Below, one piece after another: positions 19,656-32,289 of a stretch of 64,000 bases of DNA. The number at the start of each line of letters is the position of its first letter. Position 1 is the first letter of the stretch. The stretch covers positions 2,423,001 through 2,487,000 of the forward strand of contig OY992511.1 in assembly GCA_963921215.1 (NCBI GenBank), written 5' to 3'. The DNA is from Scoparia ambigualis (lineage: Eukaryota; Arthropoda; Insecta; Lepidoptera; Crambidae). Under the pieces are notes generated by a model. The model was given only the letters and a program-made list of their open reading frames with translations, was not told the origin of the DNA and did no database searches. Position numbers and translations under genes: made by a program.

Positions 19656-21302
19656 TTGGTAACATTATATTTTGAACAATAAGAACCTAAGAAGCTATGA
19701 ACTAACTTTTTACGAATACTGATGAAAACCTTTTTGACAGTTCTGGCTTAACCAGAATGTGCAAAATCTTGTACAGTGCAAAGTCTGTACAGACAACACA
19801 ACAATCAGATGCGAAAACAATGGCAGAACACGTAATAGAAGTTCCTACAACTAAATTAAAATTAACGGACAACATAATCTAATCACATTTAATTAGTGTT
19901 GAATTAATTAGGTCCTATATTCTTGCTGGATATCCAACAATGGACATTTTTCGGCTAATTACGAATAAATGATTCTTAATATTGAAATGAGAAATTAGTT
20001 ACATTACTGAGACCAACAAAATAAACCCAACACTTTAGCGAAAACCAAATTCATTACAACCGATAACATAGTGCCTCCTCCGCCAAAGCGCTCGCACTTC
20101 GCTATTCGTCTGTCATTATCGTCATCGCAAATTGGTACTTGGATGATTGACACGGCCCCAACTAATTCGTGTAATAGACGTGCCCCGCCGAAGTATACTT
20201 AACCGGGCTATACTTAAGCGCAATTTTGGTTAAGTAACGGTCATTAAGTGCCCCGTAGTGCAGTGTAGACGCGCTCAGTGGGCTATCTTGAAATTGAGTG
20301 ATATAAAGTAAAAAAAATATATTTTTATTCAAAATGAACTTACTGTTTTGGCTTAAAACGACACTAGTTAAATAAATGAAATACTTTTTTGTTCAGACAA
20401 GTGGAGACCTTGTATTACCGAGAAGAAGCAAAGGCATAAGTAATACATTTTATTCTTTCTTTGGAAACTTTTCAGACAGACTTTTCAAGCGACCTACTTA
20501 CTCTGTTCTATAGAATAGTGGAGAGCTTTTCTTGAAACCACCGACTGTGACCGAGTTGATTTTTCTATAAGAACTTGTTGTAGGGCTCCTAAGGCTTCCA
20601 CAGTGTGCCCGAGTTTTGGCGACAAACACTTAAGAGCTTCCATGAGCAGAATGACAAGATTCTACGCGAGAGAACGTATCGGTCGTCGCGTGTCGTCGTC
20701 GAGAATGCGGAAAACCTGAGGTGGTAAGGTCCTAGCTATTATGTGACCATCTCATAAGTCGTCGGGTTGACCGGGTCTTTATTTATTTTTGTTTTATTTA
20801 CGTATTAAATTCTTTTTACAGTAGTTTAAAGTAGCCAGTTCCTTAGTGATTTGGGGTGTAGTGCTCTTCCACCTTTAGTCTTGACGACGCTTACCATCTT
20901 ACATAATAAAATTATCTAAAGTTTCTCTACCATTTTCTTGATACCGGCAACCCCGTTATATCTGCACTGTGGCTTAAACCTTAAGTAAAAATACTTAAGT
21001 TAACCGCATACGGGCTCCAATCGTGTAGATAGTCCATAATATAACAGTGTCTGATTGAAACTCAGGACCGGAGTTGGTTTGATGAAAGACAAGATAAATT
21101 CAAAACTCCTCCTTTAGTAGGTAGGCTGGAAAAAGCTAGATAGTCTAAACTATTTTCCATTCCTCATAATGAATATAATACACGGAAAGTAGGTTTGAAG
21201 TTGCCTGAGGAGCGGGTGGAAAGTAATACTTTTCCGCCCTAGGGAGAATCGTTCTTCTGACAGGTAAGTACATACTGTCATATGTAGTGGTGACCTTTTG
21301 TT
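19656..21302. other. Unique non-coding stretch
   Basis: No gene is recognised. The part at about 20080-20290 is less AT-rich and contains GGATGATTGACACGG and two TTAAG-type motifs that could bind homeodomain proteins, but these short motifs are common by chance. Confidence 0.4.
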
Positions 21303-21475
21303 AAAATAATACTAACAACCCATCTCCTCTCTTGGGTGTCACAAAAGGCAACTAACGAACTAAAGACTGCACATACATCCAACAGCATAGAGCGGCGATG
21401 GGCTCATCAAAATAATACTACCAACCCCTTTCTTTCCTTGGGTGTCGTTAAAGGCGACTAACGGACTAAAGACAT
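21303..21475 (-). repeat. Two tandem partial family A copies
   Basis: AAAATAATACTA(A/C)CAACCC occurs at about 21303 and again at about 21409, each followed by the same CTTGGGTGTC...GGCGACTAACG block. The second copy is shorter. This is a local tandem duplication of one end of the repeat. Confidence 0.75.
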
Positions 21476-22819
21476 TCATGTTTTTGTGTTTTTACTTTCC
21501 TTATATTCGTAATGAAAAGCACAGTGTTTACCTCGGGTGAAAGAACTTGTTACTTATTTACTCCCTCGAACTACTAAATCCCGTCTCGGCAGTATACACC
21601 CCTTGGGTAACAATGTTCTATTATCAGTGTACCACAACTATTACGGTACCTACAAACTAAAAATACTCATAAATGTATGACTTTAAATGTCAATGAATAA
21701 AATTTTGTTAAGTAGGTAAGTATATTTATTTAAAAAAAAAAAAACAAGCATAATTTTTTTTGATGAAATGTAAGTACTTACTTATTTAAGTAAGTAAGTA
21801 ATTATTTATTTATAAACAGGTATGCTATATACGTAACTTTCGAACAACTATTTTGTCTGACAAAAGTAATTTTGTGTACATTACATTAATTAAAAATTAA
21901 AACTATTAAAAGCCCACAGAAAATAGCGACAAAGTGCGGTCCATGGATAAATCATCGCTGACTCCGCCCCTGCCGCGGTCATGATTCGGCAAACCCGCGT
22001 AATGACTGAAACGAGGCGCCAACGTTCGGCTTTCGGCCCCGGCCGAATAGTATATAATTTGCCGAAACCACAGACAAAATCACGCGCTGATCCGATTCCG
22101 AATAACAAAACGAAAAACGTTTAATCAATTTAGTCTAGAGGTGGGGTTCACAACCTGTTCTAGTAAAAATTATAAAAGGTTATTTTTTTATTTCCAATGC
22201 TGATCATATAAATTTTTTATGCATAATTAAAATTAATTAATCGTAGTTTTATTTATTTAGACAAAACAAAAAAAACATCAAAACCAATAAATTATGAATT
22301 AAAACTGAATAACTTATAAACTAAAGCCTAAAAATTGCGTCACTCGTGATTTGCGATGATAAATGTAACATGAGAGTGGCCCAAGGTGCTGTTTAGTATC
22401 AACCAAAACACCAGAAGTGATTCACTTTATATAAATAATTAAGTATTACAAATAAATAAATATAAAAACATTACCTTTTTATTTTTAGTTTTTAATCCCA
22501 AGTTTAAATGTAAGGTTACGAACCCCTAGACATTCGTGTTGTACAAACCCACTAATAAGACGAATATTTGCCAAATTTCCGTGTCAAACGTTTGATGGAT
22601 GGCCCAGGAAGCAATTTGTTGGCGCCAAACCTTTGTCGGAACTTGGCGCCGCCGCCGACCGGGATCTAGTAATAACACTACCTGTTTTCACCCTTTGTGT
22701 GTTTAGAAAAAAAATCCAAACGCCAAGGGTGGCCCGAGGTGATGAATGAAACGGAATTTTGGTTTTTTTTTATCCAAAACAATCACGGTACACTAATGAT
22801 TATGGCGTTTTTCATAGTA
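21476..22819. other. Non-coding stretch
   Basis: Mostly AT-rich, with a TAAG-rich patch at 21775-21800. A GC-richer island at about 21940-22080 contains GACTCCGCCCCTGCCGCGG and GGCCCCGGCCG; the 72-codon minus-strand frame over it looks incidental. Confidence 0.45.
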
Positions 22820-23170
22820 ATCGACAGAACGTGAAAACACAAGTACAAAGTTAATGTTGAACGTTTAACGATGTCCTTTGAATGTTACCCTGTTATTAAT
22901 AAAGGTTGATTAAAGTTGTTGAAAGGTTTACATTACGCTTTACTTTAATCACCGTTTATTAATAACAGGGTAACCCTGATTAAAGTTACACTTAGGATTA
23001 AATTGACGCTGTCTCTATCTGTCTTCTTTAACAAAAACGAGACAGCGTCACTTTAAACTAAGGTGTAAAATTTGGCCATTTTAATAATAAGACTGTTAGT
23101 TATAGCATTTAAAGGACATCGTAAAACTTTCAACAATAACTTTTTATTTGTGTTTTCAGGTTCTGTCGAT
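22820..23170. mobile_element. Compound fold-back element with two inner hairpin units
   Basis: Outer inverted arms of about 65 bp (22820-22884 against 23106-23170) share ATCGACAGAAC, GAAAACACAA and ACGATGTCCTTT. Inside, two further fold-backs stand side by side: 22884-22915 against 22943-22974 (GTTACCCTGTTATTAATAAA in the arm) and 22986-23015 against 23039-23068 (GACGCTGTCTC in the arm). No frame is present. The simplest reading is a MITE with two smaller MITE-like units inserted in it, or one element with a complex multi-hairpin interior. Confidence 0.8.
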
Positions 23171-24107
23171 AATGCAGCAACAGCTTATATCTAACGATAA
23201 GAACTAAAAAAAATATTATATTAAAAAGTATGTTAGCAATTGTTGGCAGGGACGTAGTGACGGCAAAGTAAAACTTCGTAGTTGTCTGAACGAATGCTTT
23301 TATTAAAGTGAGTGTCGATCCGTTGGCACAACGGTTTTATAATGAAAAGTCAATTGAGTGACTAATACAAAAATAGTGAATATTACACAAAGTAATCGTA
23401 TGGTATAATCAATAGATATAATTTAATACCTAGAGTATTTTCGTATATTCCAACAACAATATCCAGTCCTGTGTTGTCCAGTTTACAAGAACTTGACTTA
23501 AACTCCAAGGAAATTAAATTCGTTTATTACATTTTTAGGTATCTCTTAACTAGCAGACAAATAAAAAGTTTAATGTTGAAACATCATACCTTGATTAGCC
23601 TAGATTCAAGATAAACACTAAGAATTTTCTTCTTACTAATACTGAAACAACACTTTCAAAAGCACTGCGTTAATATTTGCTTCTAAAAAAAGCCCTTGAA
23701 ATTGGATCAATAACAAATCAATAATAAGTTTTTGCAAAGTAACAACAAAAACACCAAATACCATTTTAATCCAAAAACGACTAAGGATCAACAGCAGTCT
23801 TTCATAGCAAAATCGAAGTAAAGCTTCGACGCAAACAATAAATCTAATTAAGACTGAATAGCGGGACGAGGAGTCTTTGTCATCGCCATTGAGCCTTCAA
23901 ACGCAAGCCCATTGTCGTATCTATTCATGCCGACAGTAGGGCCTACTTAATAAACGGATGTCCTGAGTTGTCGATGAATTGAACCAAAAAATATAAATAA
24001 AATATTCAGTCAATCCTCGCTAAGCTTGCTCTCATAATTATATATCGCACTTTATTAAATTACCTAAGTCAAGTTATTTGCGCTACCCCAACAGGGTAAT
24101 GTATGTA
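23171..24107. other. AT-rich non-coding stretch
   Basis: Nothing recognisable. Confidence 0.5.
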
Positions 24108-24165
24108 TCAGGTCATCATCATTTTCAGTTATCAGCCTGTGAACTTCAAAATGCTGGGCAATCTG
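24108..24165 (-). repeat. Possible SINE-4 tail fragment
   Basis: GGTCATCATCATTTTCAG and ATCAGCCTGTGAAC resemble the CATCATCATCAGCCTATAAACG end of SINE-4 on the minus strand. It is short and diverged. Confidence 0.35.
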
Positions 24166-25844
24166 GCATACCTTGAGTAATATATGAGAGCGTTAAGTAC
24201 TATAACGCTTTTCTCTCTTCCCCATTTTTTTATAAAAGTTCAGCAATTACCGGTAAAAAATGGTTAAGTTATCCCATGATCAGATAAAATGTAAATAAAA
24301 TGCAATGTAAGTAAACCACTTAAAAATAATCACAGTAAAACTATATCCATAGACAGTAGTTGCTCATCCCAATCACATCCATAATGATGAAACACCGTAT
24401 AGGTTGTTGCAGTATTCAACATTGTAACGCGTCAGCATTTCGGTTCCAGCTTTCTGATTCCTGTCACATTACTTTTAGACGATAAACAATATGAATTCCA
24501 CGCGGCGAAACGTAAAATCAATCGCGCCGCCTCACCACGCGCGGTGACCAATCAGATCCATCGCTTTTTATGGTGACAAGTGTCCAATTATCTCTGAATG
24601 AAATAATGATAGAGGTCCTGAGATGTAGGCGCTTGCAGCATTCGAAATTAGGTGGGAGATAGGGTTGAAACTAAAGGAACACTTACAAAATTCACTTGCA
24701 CAGTCAAAAGAATATGTCATAATTTTGGGACCCTATTAAAACAATGACAACATTGTGTACCTTGCAAATGTTACTATGCAATATCAGTATAGGGAACTAA
24801 AAGAGATAATTCATAATTATTTAAATCATAATTTATTTCTAATAAAATATGGTAACATAAATAAGATGGAGCAGTAAAAATTTCGGTATCACATATTTAT
24901 GCCCTAAAACAGCGTAGAAATGTTTCAAAATTAAAAGGTAATACAATTAACATCATAACAAAATTAAATAGTTTAATTATATTTTTCATGCATGTTTAAA
25001 ATGATAAAATAAATAAATTAATATAAAAAAGATTTGATTGGATATATTACATTGCATTTATAAAAAAGAAAAATAGCTAAATTAGAACATAAAGTCATCA
25101 TTTAAAAGTCACTAACAGAATAATAACATCTGTCCAACAAGATGGACTTTAATCTCTTCTTAAAGAGTGACAATGGCAAATTTAAACGTAACATACTAAC
25201 TAACTTCTTTCTTGATGGGGTCTGTTTAGTTAGCTATTATCTCCATTTTCCTTCTTGTGTTTTTAATGTTTATCCACATTTTACGTTAAATCTTAGTTAA
25301 GTTTTAGGTTATTAAATAAAATACTGAGTTCACGTTTGCATGCCGTGGCAACATTTAATTAAGTCAGCACTTAGAATGAGATACAGTTCACTTACTTAAG
25401 TCTTTTGAAGTGTATCCCTTGTTGGTTGTCCTAATAAATAAAATAAAAATAATTAAATAAATTATTTGGTATCTTACTGTATATAGCTGGTGCCATACCA
25501 AATATGCTCTTTTTAACAGTGATGTGCTAGTAACTAGTAAGTTTTGATATTGAGCATAGAGATAGTTGAATAGATTGGTCTGTATCTGTGTCAGAACTTG
25601 CCATGTTTTGCAACTAAGTTTAGACATAAAAACGTTTCCGATTCTGGTTTGTTAAAATAACAATACAATTAAAAGAAGTACTTAAGTTGGTAATTAACAA
25701 CTTTTTAATTAGGTGTTTTTCGATTTTTTGGTTTTCTTTACGAGAATCTATTTACTTGGCTTAGGAGATTTATATCCCCTTGAATAAGAATAATGTTTAG
25801 CTTTCTACTACTCTTAAGACTGCTCACATTATTGTAAGAATAAT
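24166..25844. other. Unique AT-rich non-coding stretch
   Basis: A GC-richer patch at about 24490-24590 (GGCGAAACG, CGCGCCGCC, ACCAATCAGATCC, TTTTTATGG) may be a regulatory element; the frames around 25388-25932 lack any protein signal. Confidence 0.4.
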
Positions 25845-25935
25845 TGACTACTAGCTTTTGCCCGCGGCTTTGCTCGCCTTGATGTAGATGATATATCAAA
25901 TGTTCGCCCATGTTCTGCTCCGAGCCCCACAAAAT
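25845..25935. repeat. Fragment of a widespread insect repeat
   Basis: ACTAGCTTTTGCCCGCGGC followed by TTTGCTCGCC matches a motif I know as a recurrent repeat in insect genomes (CTAGCTTTTGCCCGCGGCTTCGC). The remainder of the repeat is not recognisable here. Confidence 0.5.
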
Positions 25936-26886
25936 GACACATTAACCATTTTCTGTCCAACCGTAAACGCGTGAAATGGTATACAAAATCAAGTTTACAC
26001 AAATAATATATTTACTAGCTTGAAAAACAGCCAGGCATTTGTTCCTTTTCACTGACACAACAAAAGTGTAACCTAACCTCATTTCGGAGATTCGTCAGTC
26101 AGCCCTAGGGCTCGGCACGCCAGTTTTTACAAAGTCCCACCCGCGAGAAGTCTGAAGCGGACAATCCCCGCATATTCGGACGCGTCTCCGTCGCGGCTGC
26201 ATTCACGAATATTTCCGACGTGTTTTGCCCTATTATTTATTCCGGCGGCACTTTCGCAGGATCGGTTCGCAGGAATTAAAGATACGACCGAAATTTGAAG
26301 CGGCGAATGTTTTCGATGTTAATCATTCGTTGTCAGCCATCAGCGATTTATGTTTGGCCGGAGTGCTTTAAATATTTGGCTGTTATGTTGTTTCCTTAGA
26401 ATTTAACCTATGATTATGAGCGCTCGATGAGAAATGTCTCAGTTCTCAAGATTTTCGATACAGATGTAGAAAAGATTAATTTGAATTCGGATGGCTATTA
26501 AACTGGTTTTGATTTAAAGAAATATTTAACATTGCACATCCTATTATCATGTTGAACCGCTTTACGAAGAAAGTTCTCATTATTACTTCGATCACATATA
26601 ATTAACTAATAATGTTTCAATCATAATTATGATCGAAGCATCATTAGTTAATTTCCTAAAATTGCATGCAACATCTATAACAATAGATAAAGATTTTCAT
26701 CAATTTCTCAATCCAGTCACACATTTCGGATGTAGTAATAACTTAATCGATTCAGCATCAAGATTAAACCTTGCCTTATCGATGCCGCAAACAATCGATT
26801 GTTTTAATATTCTCAGCGGCGTATGCAAATACTATTTGCATGCATATTTCATTCTTTGCAACTGACGGGATTCACTAATTAGTTAA
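25936..26886. other. Non-coding stretch with GC-rich patch and an imperfect palindrome
   Basis: Bases about 26100-26340 are CpG-rich and unlike any repeat in the window. An inverted repeat pairs 26600-26614 (AATTAACTAATAATG) with 26639-26653, with a palindromic ATCATAATTATGAT between them, so the locus could form a cruciform. Confidence 0.45.
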
Positions 26887-27111
26887 GACCGCCCACAGAG
26901 CTTGGATAGTGACGATTTATTTGATCCAGAAATAACGACGAATGCTGCAGACGAACATGTTGATTCTAATCGTCTCAAACCATACGTCAATGAAATGAGC
27001 CGTGCGATAGATGAAAGGGATACTTTTTTTTTAAAGAGAAGACATTACATTCGTCTAATGGAACAAGTTGGAAGCATACTTTCGGTCAAATATGTTTGTA
27101 ACACATTCTAG
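26887..27111 (+). other. Possible exon or remnant frame, acidic N-terminus
   Basis: An open frame without ATG reads LDSDDLFDPEI, then DSNRLKPYVNEMSRAIDERD and stops at NTF. Its composition looks protein-like, and a CAG at 26899 could be a splice acceptor, but the frame ends in a stop before any donor. I do not recognise a family; it could be a transposase scrap or chance. Confidence 0.2.
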
Positions 27112-29281
27112 TATGACTGGTAAGTGGTATGTGACATGTCACTAATAATCATTATATATTTTTATTTCAGACCATTTTGATCCATAGCTTTATTAGTAAA
27201 TGTTAGTAACAATTGAGCTTAATCCTATGTTAGTGTTGTTAGCATATTAATTATATTATGTACTATTTCTTAAGCTCCGTTGCAATCTCTACCCAGTATC
27301 TTTGAATGGGGCAGTTCTGTCTAGCAGCAATCATCTTAAGGATACTGTTGCCGCTCTTACGTACTAAACGTAATCATTTGTGTTATATTAAATGTAGAAA
27401 AAGGAATCATTATCCATAATCATCATTATCATAATCAGCTTATATTAGTCCACTATTTAGCATATTCTTTTCCTAATGCATGCCACAGATTCGAACTTCG
27501 GTTCTTCTTATTAAACTGGTCCTACCTAACGTAAGTATTTGATTGTTTTACTTTGCCCGAGAACAATATCGTTAGGTTTAACCGATTTGTATCTATACTT
27601 AAGGTTGGGGTAAGTGATTATTTGATTAATATTCCCTAAACGCAATCTTTCAAAATTGTAATATTTTTTTCAATGTTTCGTTATCTTTGAGATTGTTTGA
27701 GCGTTATTAACGCAAATGATCATATATTACAAATTTATAAATAGCATTGCGAATTATTTTATGTTGCTGCTATCTATTTCAATCAAATATGTTATCATTG
27801 TCAAAATACAATTTCGTAGACAGTTTCAAATTTGGATCTGATAATATAATCAAGATACCGACAGTATGTACCGATGTAGCTACCAACTCTAAAACTTAAT
27901 CACACAGATAGCGCGACAGTCCATACGTTACAGAAGTTCCAATTACAGAGTACTGCTCCGCGTCTATCTCGCAGCTGGCCATCAATATAGAATTAACACC
28001 ACTGCTGTATCCATCACTCGTGCTGCAAAAACGTCTTTTCATTGTGTGCAAACTATGTGGTGAACGACTCCTTAATGCAAACACGAACAAGCAAAAATAC
28101 ACTCTCGATTCCTCTAAAGAAAAATCCTATTTGCTTATAGACAAACACGAATCCGGTTTCAAATGTCGTCAAAGCGAAAACACAAATTCAACATCAAAAA
28201 CTGCTTTAGAACCAACACGATAAAGTTAAATATTGACTACAAAGCTTTGTGATTCAACGTGTGATAGAAACCATCTGAAAATTAGACTTTACTTTCGAAG
28301 GAAAAGGTCGTAAATCGCTTGAGTGTCGCGTCGTTCGTTATGGCGAGTACTCAATCCACATATCCGCGCGTCGACAATGCGCTCCCGTGAAAAAGTGATA
28401 TCAATCATCCCAGACGATGATAGATACCCTTGTAAAGGCAGGTTTAGACGGCCGGAACGGCCAGCGCTACTTTAATGTTTATTAAAACTTAATGTATGGA
28501 GTATAATGGACCATCCGTTACTCACCGCAGTATTAATAGTGTCACCAGGGTTTATGGAAGAATGAATGTGTTAGCATAATATTATGGTAGAAGGTAAAAC
28601 TGTCACAAGTTATTTTGAGGGTTCTGTAGTAAACCTCTAGAGTTTCGTCCTGAGTATTCGTACAAAACATACTCATACTAGAACCAATATCACAGAATAA
28701 GTAATAGTACTCAATATTGAAAATTATGAATTCATAACCGATATTCTAAATTAATGACTCTTAAACCATCTTAACATTTCGAATGCGTGTCCAACTGATA
28801 TTTCACCAGTAATTAATTCCATCAGTGTATCGGTAAAAAAAAACACCAAAAAATTATTCAATTTCAATGCATAACTTGCATATAATAATTATATCAAAAT
28901 TACGAAAGAGAACAAATGAATAAAGATCCTACTAGTCATGACAACATGACTAATACAGGAAAAAGGATACTCTCTTTGTAATTTGCGATCTCTTTTGAAG
29001 TATCTATTATGCTGTTACATGGATTTGTATTTAATCTTAAGTTGAAGTTCATGGTTGTAATTAATTTAATATCGATATAATCGAAGTCGAAATATTAATC
29101 CAAATGTAATCCCTAGTGCCATGGGACCACGGATAATTAAAATTACGCGTAGACCCGGTAATGGGTCGACCCACCGGGACCACAGGGAAAGACTGGTCTT
29201 TGTATTTATCTATGCTAATTTTATGGTAGATGTGATCGTTTACTTTGAGTATCTACTGATAGGTACTAGATAGCGAGTCTT
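27112..29281. other. Unique non-coding stretch
   Basis: No supported gene. Short frames at 27896-28223 overlap on both strands and show no domain. A short imperfect inverted repeat of GACCCGG/CCGGGACC type lies at 29153-29186. Confidence 0.45.
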
Positions 29282-29710
29282 AAACAGGTTACAGCATATA
29301 AGTATCCGGGCCATTGGGTCAGCGAGGACCTCAAAGACGACATGGACATTAGAAGTGAACGAAGGGCGCTGGCTGTTCGATGCAATATGCGTTGGCCCAC
29401 AGATTTGCACTAGGTACAAATCAAGTAAAGGTAACGCTGTTTAGGCGTACCTACTGCCAGTTCTTTTACACGTGCAGTCTGTGGGTCAACTATACGCAGA
29501 AGACATAACAGCGCCCTCCATGTCCAATACAACGAATCGCTCAGGATATTGTTGCGTAGACCTAGACATTGCAGTGCATCCGCAATGTTCGCGGAGGTGC
29601 GAGCTGATAGTTTCCACGTTGTGATGCGCAAGCGCTGCGCCTCCACACGGGCGCTTGTGTGCCTCGCACAACTCCATCCCGAGTGACATCGCAGACCGCT
29701 GGGACTCGCC
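29282..29710 (+). pseudogene. C-terminal RT fragment of a LINE, several frames
   Basis: The plus strand encodes, in order and across at least two frame changes: AYKYPGHWVSEDLKDDMDI with SERRALAVRCNM, then QVKVTLFRRTYCQFFYTCSL with WVNYTQKT, then NSALHVQYNES, HCSASAMFAEVRADSFHVV and MRKRCAS. This order (YLGH..., DLKDD, ERRALAVR, TCSLWVNYTQ, ALRVQYN, ASGMF) is the conserved carboxy end of a LINE protein I recognise from Lepidoptera. One TAG and two frameshifts make it dead. The minus-strand frames listed at this site are shadows. Confidence 0.75.
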
Positions 29711-29996
29711 TTTCCTGCGCTACTATGTTCACATGCATGCATCTATATAGCCACATCCATGCCCATTGTTGAAAACTATAATAATTCATATTTTAGTCAA
29801 ATTTAAATTGCATTAAATAATTGTATTCCCAGAGTAATTGTAATCTGGTTTTATTAATTTATATCATATTGTCATGTCCATAGTTTAAATTTAAATTTTA
29901 TAATAATTTAAATTGTATTTCTTAATTCTAATTGTATTAATATAATTTAATTTAATAATAATATGATACATACAGACTAACATAATTATAATCACG
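29711..29996. other. Very AT-rich stretch
   Basis: TTTAAATT-type low-complexity DNA; nothing else. Confidence 0.5.
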
Positions 29997-30233
29997 CACG
30001 ACTAATATCCCCGAAGGGTTAGTCAGAGACCAGACAATGAAGACCGCAAAAGCAGTTCTCTGCCATAGTCCACTTTTCACCAAATAGCGACTGCAAATGT
30101 GCTCCGCGTGACAGGTGGTGAGCCCATCGCCGCTCTATGCTGTTTGATGGATGTGTAGTCCGTTAGTCGCCTTTTACGACACCCAAGGGAAGAGAGGGGG
30201 AGGTAGTATTCTTTCACCGCCACGCGACACGGT
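29997..30233 (+). repeat. Family A copy, the best preserved
   Basis: It has all blocks in order: TCCCCGAAGGGTTAGTCAG, AGTCCACTTTTCACCAAATA, GACAGGTGGTGAGCCCATCG, GTTAGTCGCCTTTTACGAC, CCCAAGGGAAGAGAGGGGG and CACGCGACACGG. It is the best local reference for the family. Confidence 0.85.
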
Positions 30234-30391
30234 TATAATAATACCATGTCAGTTTTAATTTAATTTAAATTATATTACTTTATGTATGTAATAAAATAAC
30301 ATAGCTCCTAAGTCCATTTGTTACTAACCCGTATGGGTCATTTTTGCTCAAATAAAGAAAATTATTTTTGCCCCCCATTCAAGTGTAGTCA

Positions 30392-30700
30392 TCATCATCA
30401 TCATCAGCCTATAAACGTCCCACTCCTGGGGACAGATCTCCCACGTGGACAATAGCACTTAGGGATATTAGGGCATAACCCACCACGCTGGCCGAATGCG
30501 GGTTGGTGAGTTTTAACAACTGTCATCTTACGACAACAACCGGGACCAATGGTTTAACGTGTCTTCCGAAGCACGGAAGAGCAGGTGTTTTAATTTGGTC
30601 ACCCATCTAGCGATTCGGCATTGCGAAAGTTTCTTAGCGGGAAAGATCGCAAACCGAATGCGCCATCGAGTTCCTCTCTGCGCCATCGAGCTAGTGGTGT
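30392..30700 (-). mobile_element. SINE-4, near-complete copy
   Basis: Read on the minus strand it opens with a tRNA-like head (GCTCGATGGCGCAGAG, close to a Pol III A box), runs through GATGGGTGACC-like, GCTTCGGAAGACACG and AACCCGCATTCGGCC blocks, and ends in CAGGAGTGGGACG...GGCTGATGATGATGATG, the RTE-like tail. TGCGCCATCGAG is repeated at 30659-30670 and 30679-30690, so the head is partly duplicated. Partial copies lie at 6600, 19552, 36685, 39952, 44177 and 46735. Confidence 0.85.
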
Positions 30701-30706
30701 ATAAGA

Positions 30707-30882
30707 CTCGAGCACTCTGAGTCCTTTTACTAGTACTTAGGGATCGGAGTCGTTTACAGAACTCGCGACGACTTCCGAGTTTACGTGAGCCTCGAAGCAT
30801 GACATTAGAGCTCGAGTCTTTTTGTGCGCTCGAGAATTTTTCTGCGCTCGAGTCTTTTCTTGCACTCGAGTCTTTTGTTGAG
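30707..30882. repeat. 18-bp tandem array centred on CTCGAG, array 1
   Basis: CTCGAG stands at exactly 30811, 30829, 30847 and 30865, an 18-bp period, with a shared TCTTTT after most of them; a degenerate CTCGAA is at 30791 and another CTCGAG at 30707. The consensus is close to CTCGAGTCTTTTNTTGNG. It is not a known repeat to me. Confidence 0.85.
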
Positions 30883-31640
30883 CCCTGGTTCTTTGTTGTA
30901 TTTAGTTATTAAATGTTTTAAAGTTAGCATATTTAATACAAAACAATGATGAGTGTGTTTAAAGAGCAGTGATTTTTCATTTATGACACTGATTCAAATT
31001 GTAAATGAGAAATAAAATGATTGATGACGAATGATGAATGTGAATGATGAAAATGATGATTGATTACAATAGTAGTTAAAACAAAGAAAATTAGGAGTGC
31101 ATAAGTTAACAGTAGGTCTATACTACGGGTGTTGCAACTTATTCTCTTAAGCCCACAACTTCGCAGCCTGCCAAAATCACTGGATACCGCGTTCGTATAC
31201 TACCAGGCTTGCAGACGCAGCGTGTCGTAGTTTGCATGCTGCTGGTCAGAAAGAGACCATCGTATACCTTTTACTACTCGTTCCCATTATTATCAAGATC
31301 ATCCTGTCATCCGAGTGTCCTATCGTCCGTAGCACGGTGCTACGAACTGCTCCTGCGGCTACGATCCTTCGCGCTACGAGTGCTACGAGTGTTCTCTTGT
31401 ACAAAGTCATTTCTGCTGCGGTTGACTTTATGTTGTCCTGCTACTCGATATCCATAGTTTGTGTGACTCGAACGTAATAGTAATAAGGTAAAGGAGTCCG
31501 CCAAATCGATTATCGTTGAGCTCAATAGTGTCATTTCTAAAGAAAAAGTTCTACTGGCAGGCAAGGCAAGGTATTCAATAAAACCAACCCAAAGGAAGAA
31601 AAATTGAATTCCACTATAATTTAAATATATCAGGGCCACA
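30883..31640. other. Non-coding stretch, partly pyrimidine-rich
   Basis: Frames of about 80-100 codons on both strands at 31209-31640 overlap each other and show no domain, so none is called. Pieces of the LINE beginning at about 31640 may extend into the right end. Confidence 0.4.
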
Positions 31641-31650
31641 CAAACCAGTC

Positions 31651-31809
31651 TTTGTCTCAGAAACTCTCAAGATGAAGGCACAGAGACTGTTTTATCTGGC
31701 TCGCGAGTTTGCTCATGTCAATAACTTCGCATATTGCTGGACATCGAAAGGGTATTGTCTTCCTACGAAAAGCAGAGAACTTCCCGTTGGTCCCGTCCCC
31801 TTCCCGTAG
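31651..31809 (+). pseudogene. ORF1 C-terminal remnant of the LINE
   Basis: The frame reads FVSETLKMKAQRLFYLAREF, then AYCWTSKGYCLPTKSRELP, ending at a TAG. The pattern (SE-LT-xxxxLFxxAR, then YCWTxxGxxxxRK) is the conserved end of a LINE ORF1 protein that binds the element RNA. It sits directly upstream of the endonuclease, as expected. A minus-strand frame over it is a shadow. Confidence 0.65.
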
Positions 31810-32289
31810 ACTGCGATGAGGACTTGGCGAAGCCGACTGTATTTTTCGCTTTTCACATAAAGTCAATCTAGATTTTTAACACTTATCCTTTTATTATTTT
31901 TGATTATTAGTTTATTTTTGCATGAACTTTGTCCTAGCTGGAATTTTTTGTTTTCTATGTTGATATACTCGTACTGTTGTTTTTCGGATTGTTGCTGCTG
32001 GATGATGGTTTTTCATAATGATTTGCTATTGCGTGTTTTTGATTTATTCATGGGTGTTGCTGCCGGATGTTAGATTTTTATAATAATATGATGTTGCTTA
32101 TTTTGGAGCGTTGCTGATGAGTGTCAGTTTCCAATGATGGTTTACTGTCACGTGTTGTCTGTTATAATGGTTTTTTTAAAGCAGTGCAATAGAAATTTAA
32201 TATAGGAATCCGAGTCTTGTATTCTAATAACCACAGTTAATGAAATAGATAAAATTTCTATTGGTAAATCTTTCACATGTGATCCTGAG

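Noticed and set aside
23150..23160. Splice acceptor TTTTCAG
   Set aside because: It lies inside the right inverted arm of the fold-back element and no exon follows.
28020..28223. 67-codon frame with a CxxC motif as a zinc-finger exon
   Set aside because: Only one Cys pair and no acceptor or donor; overlapped by an antisense frame.
31209..31639. 80-99-codon frames near the CTCGAG array
   Set aside because: Three frames overlap on two strands; skewed composition explains them.
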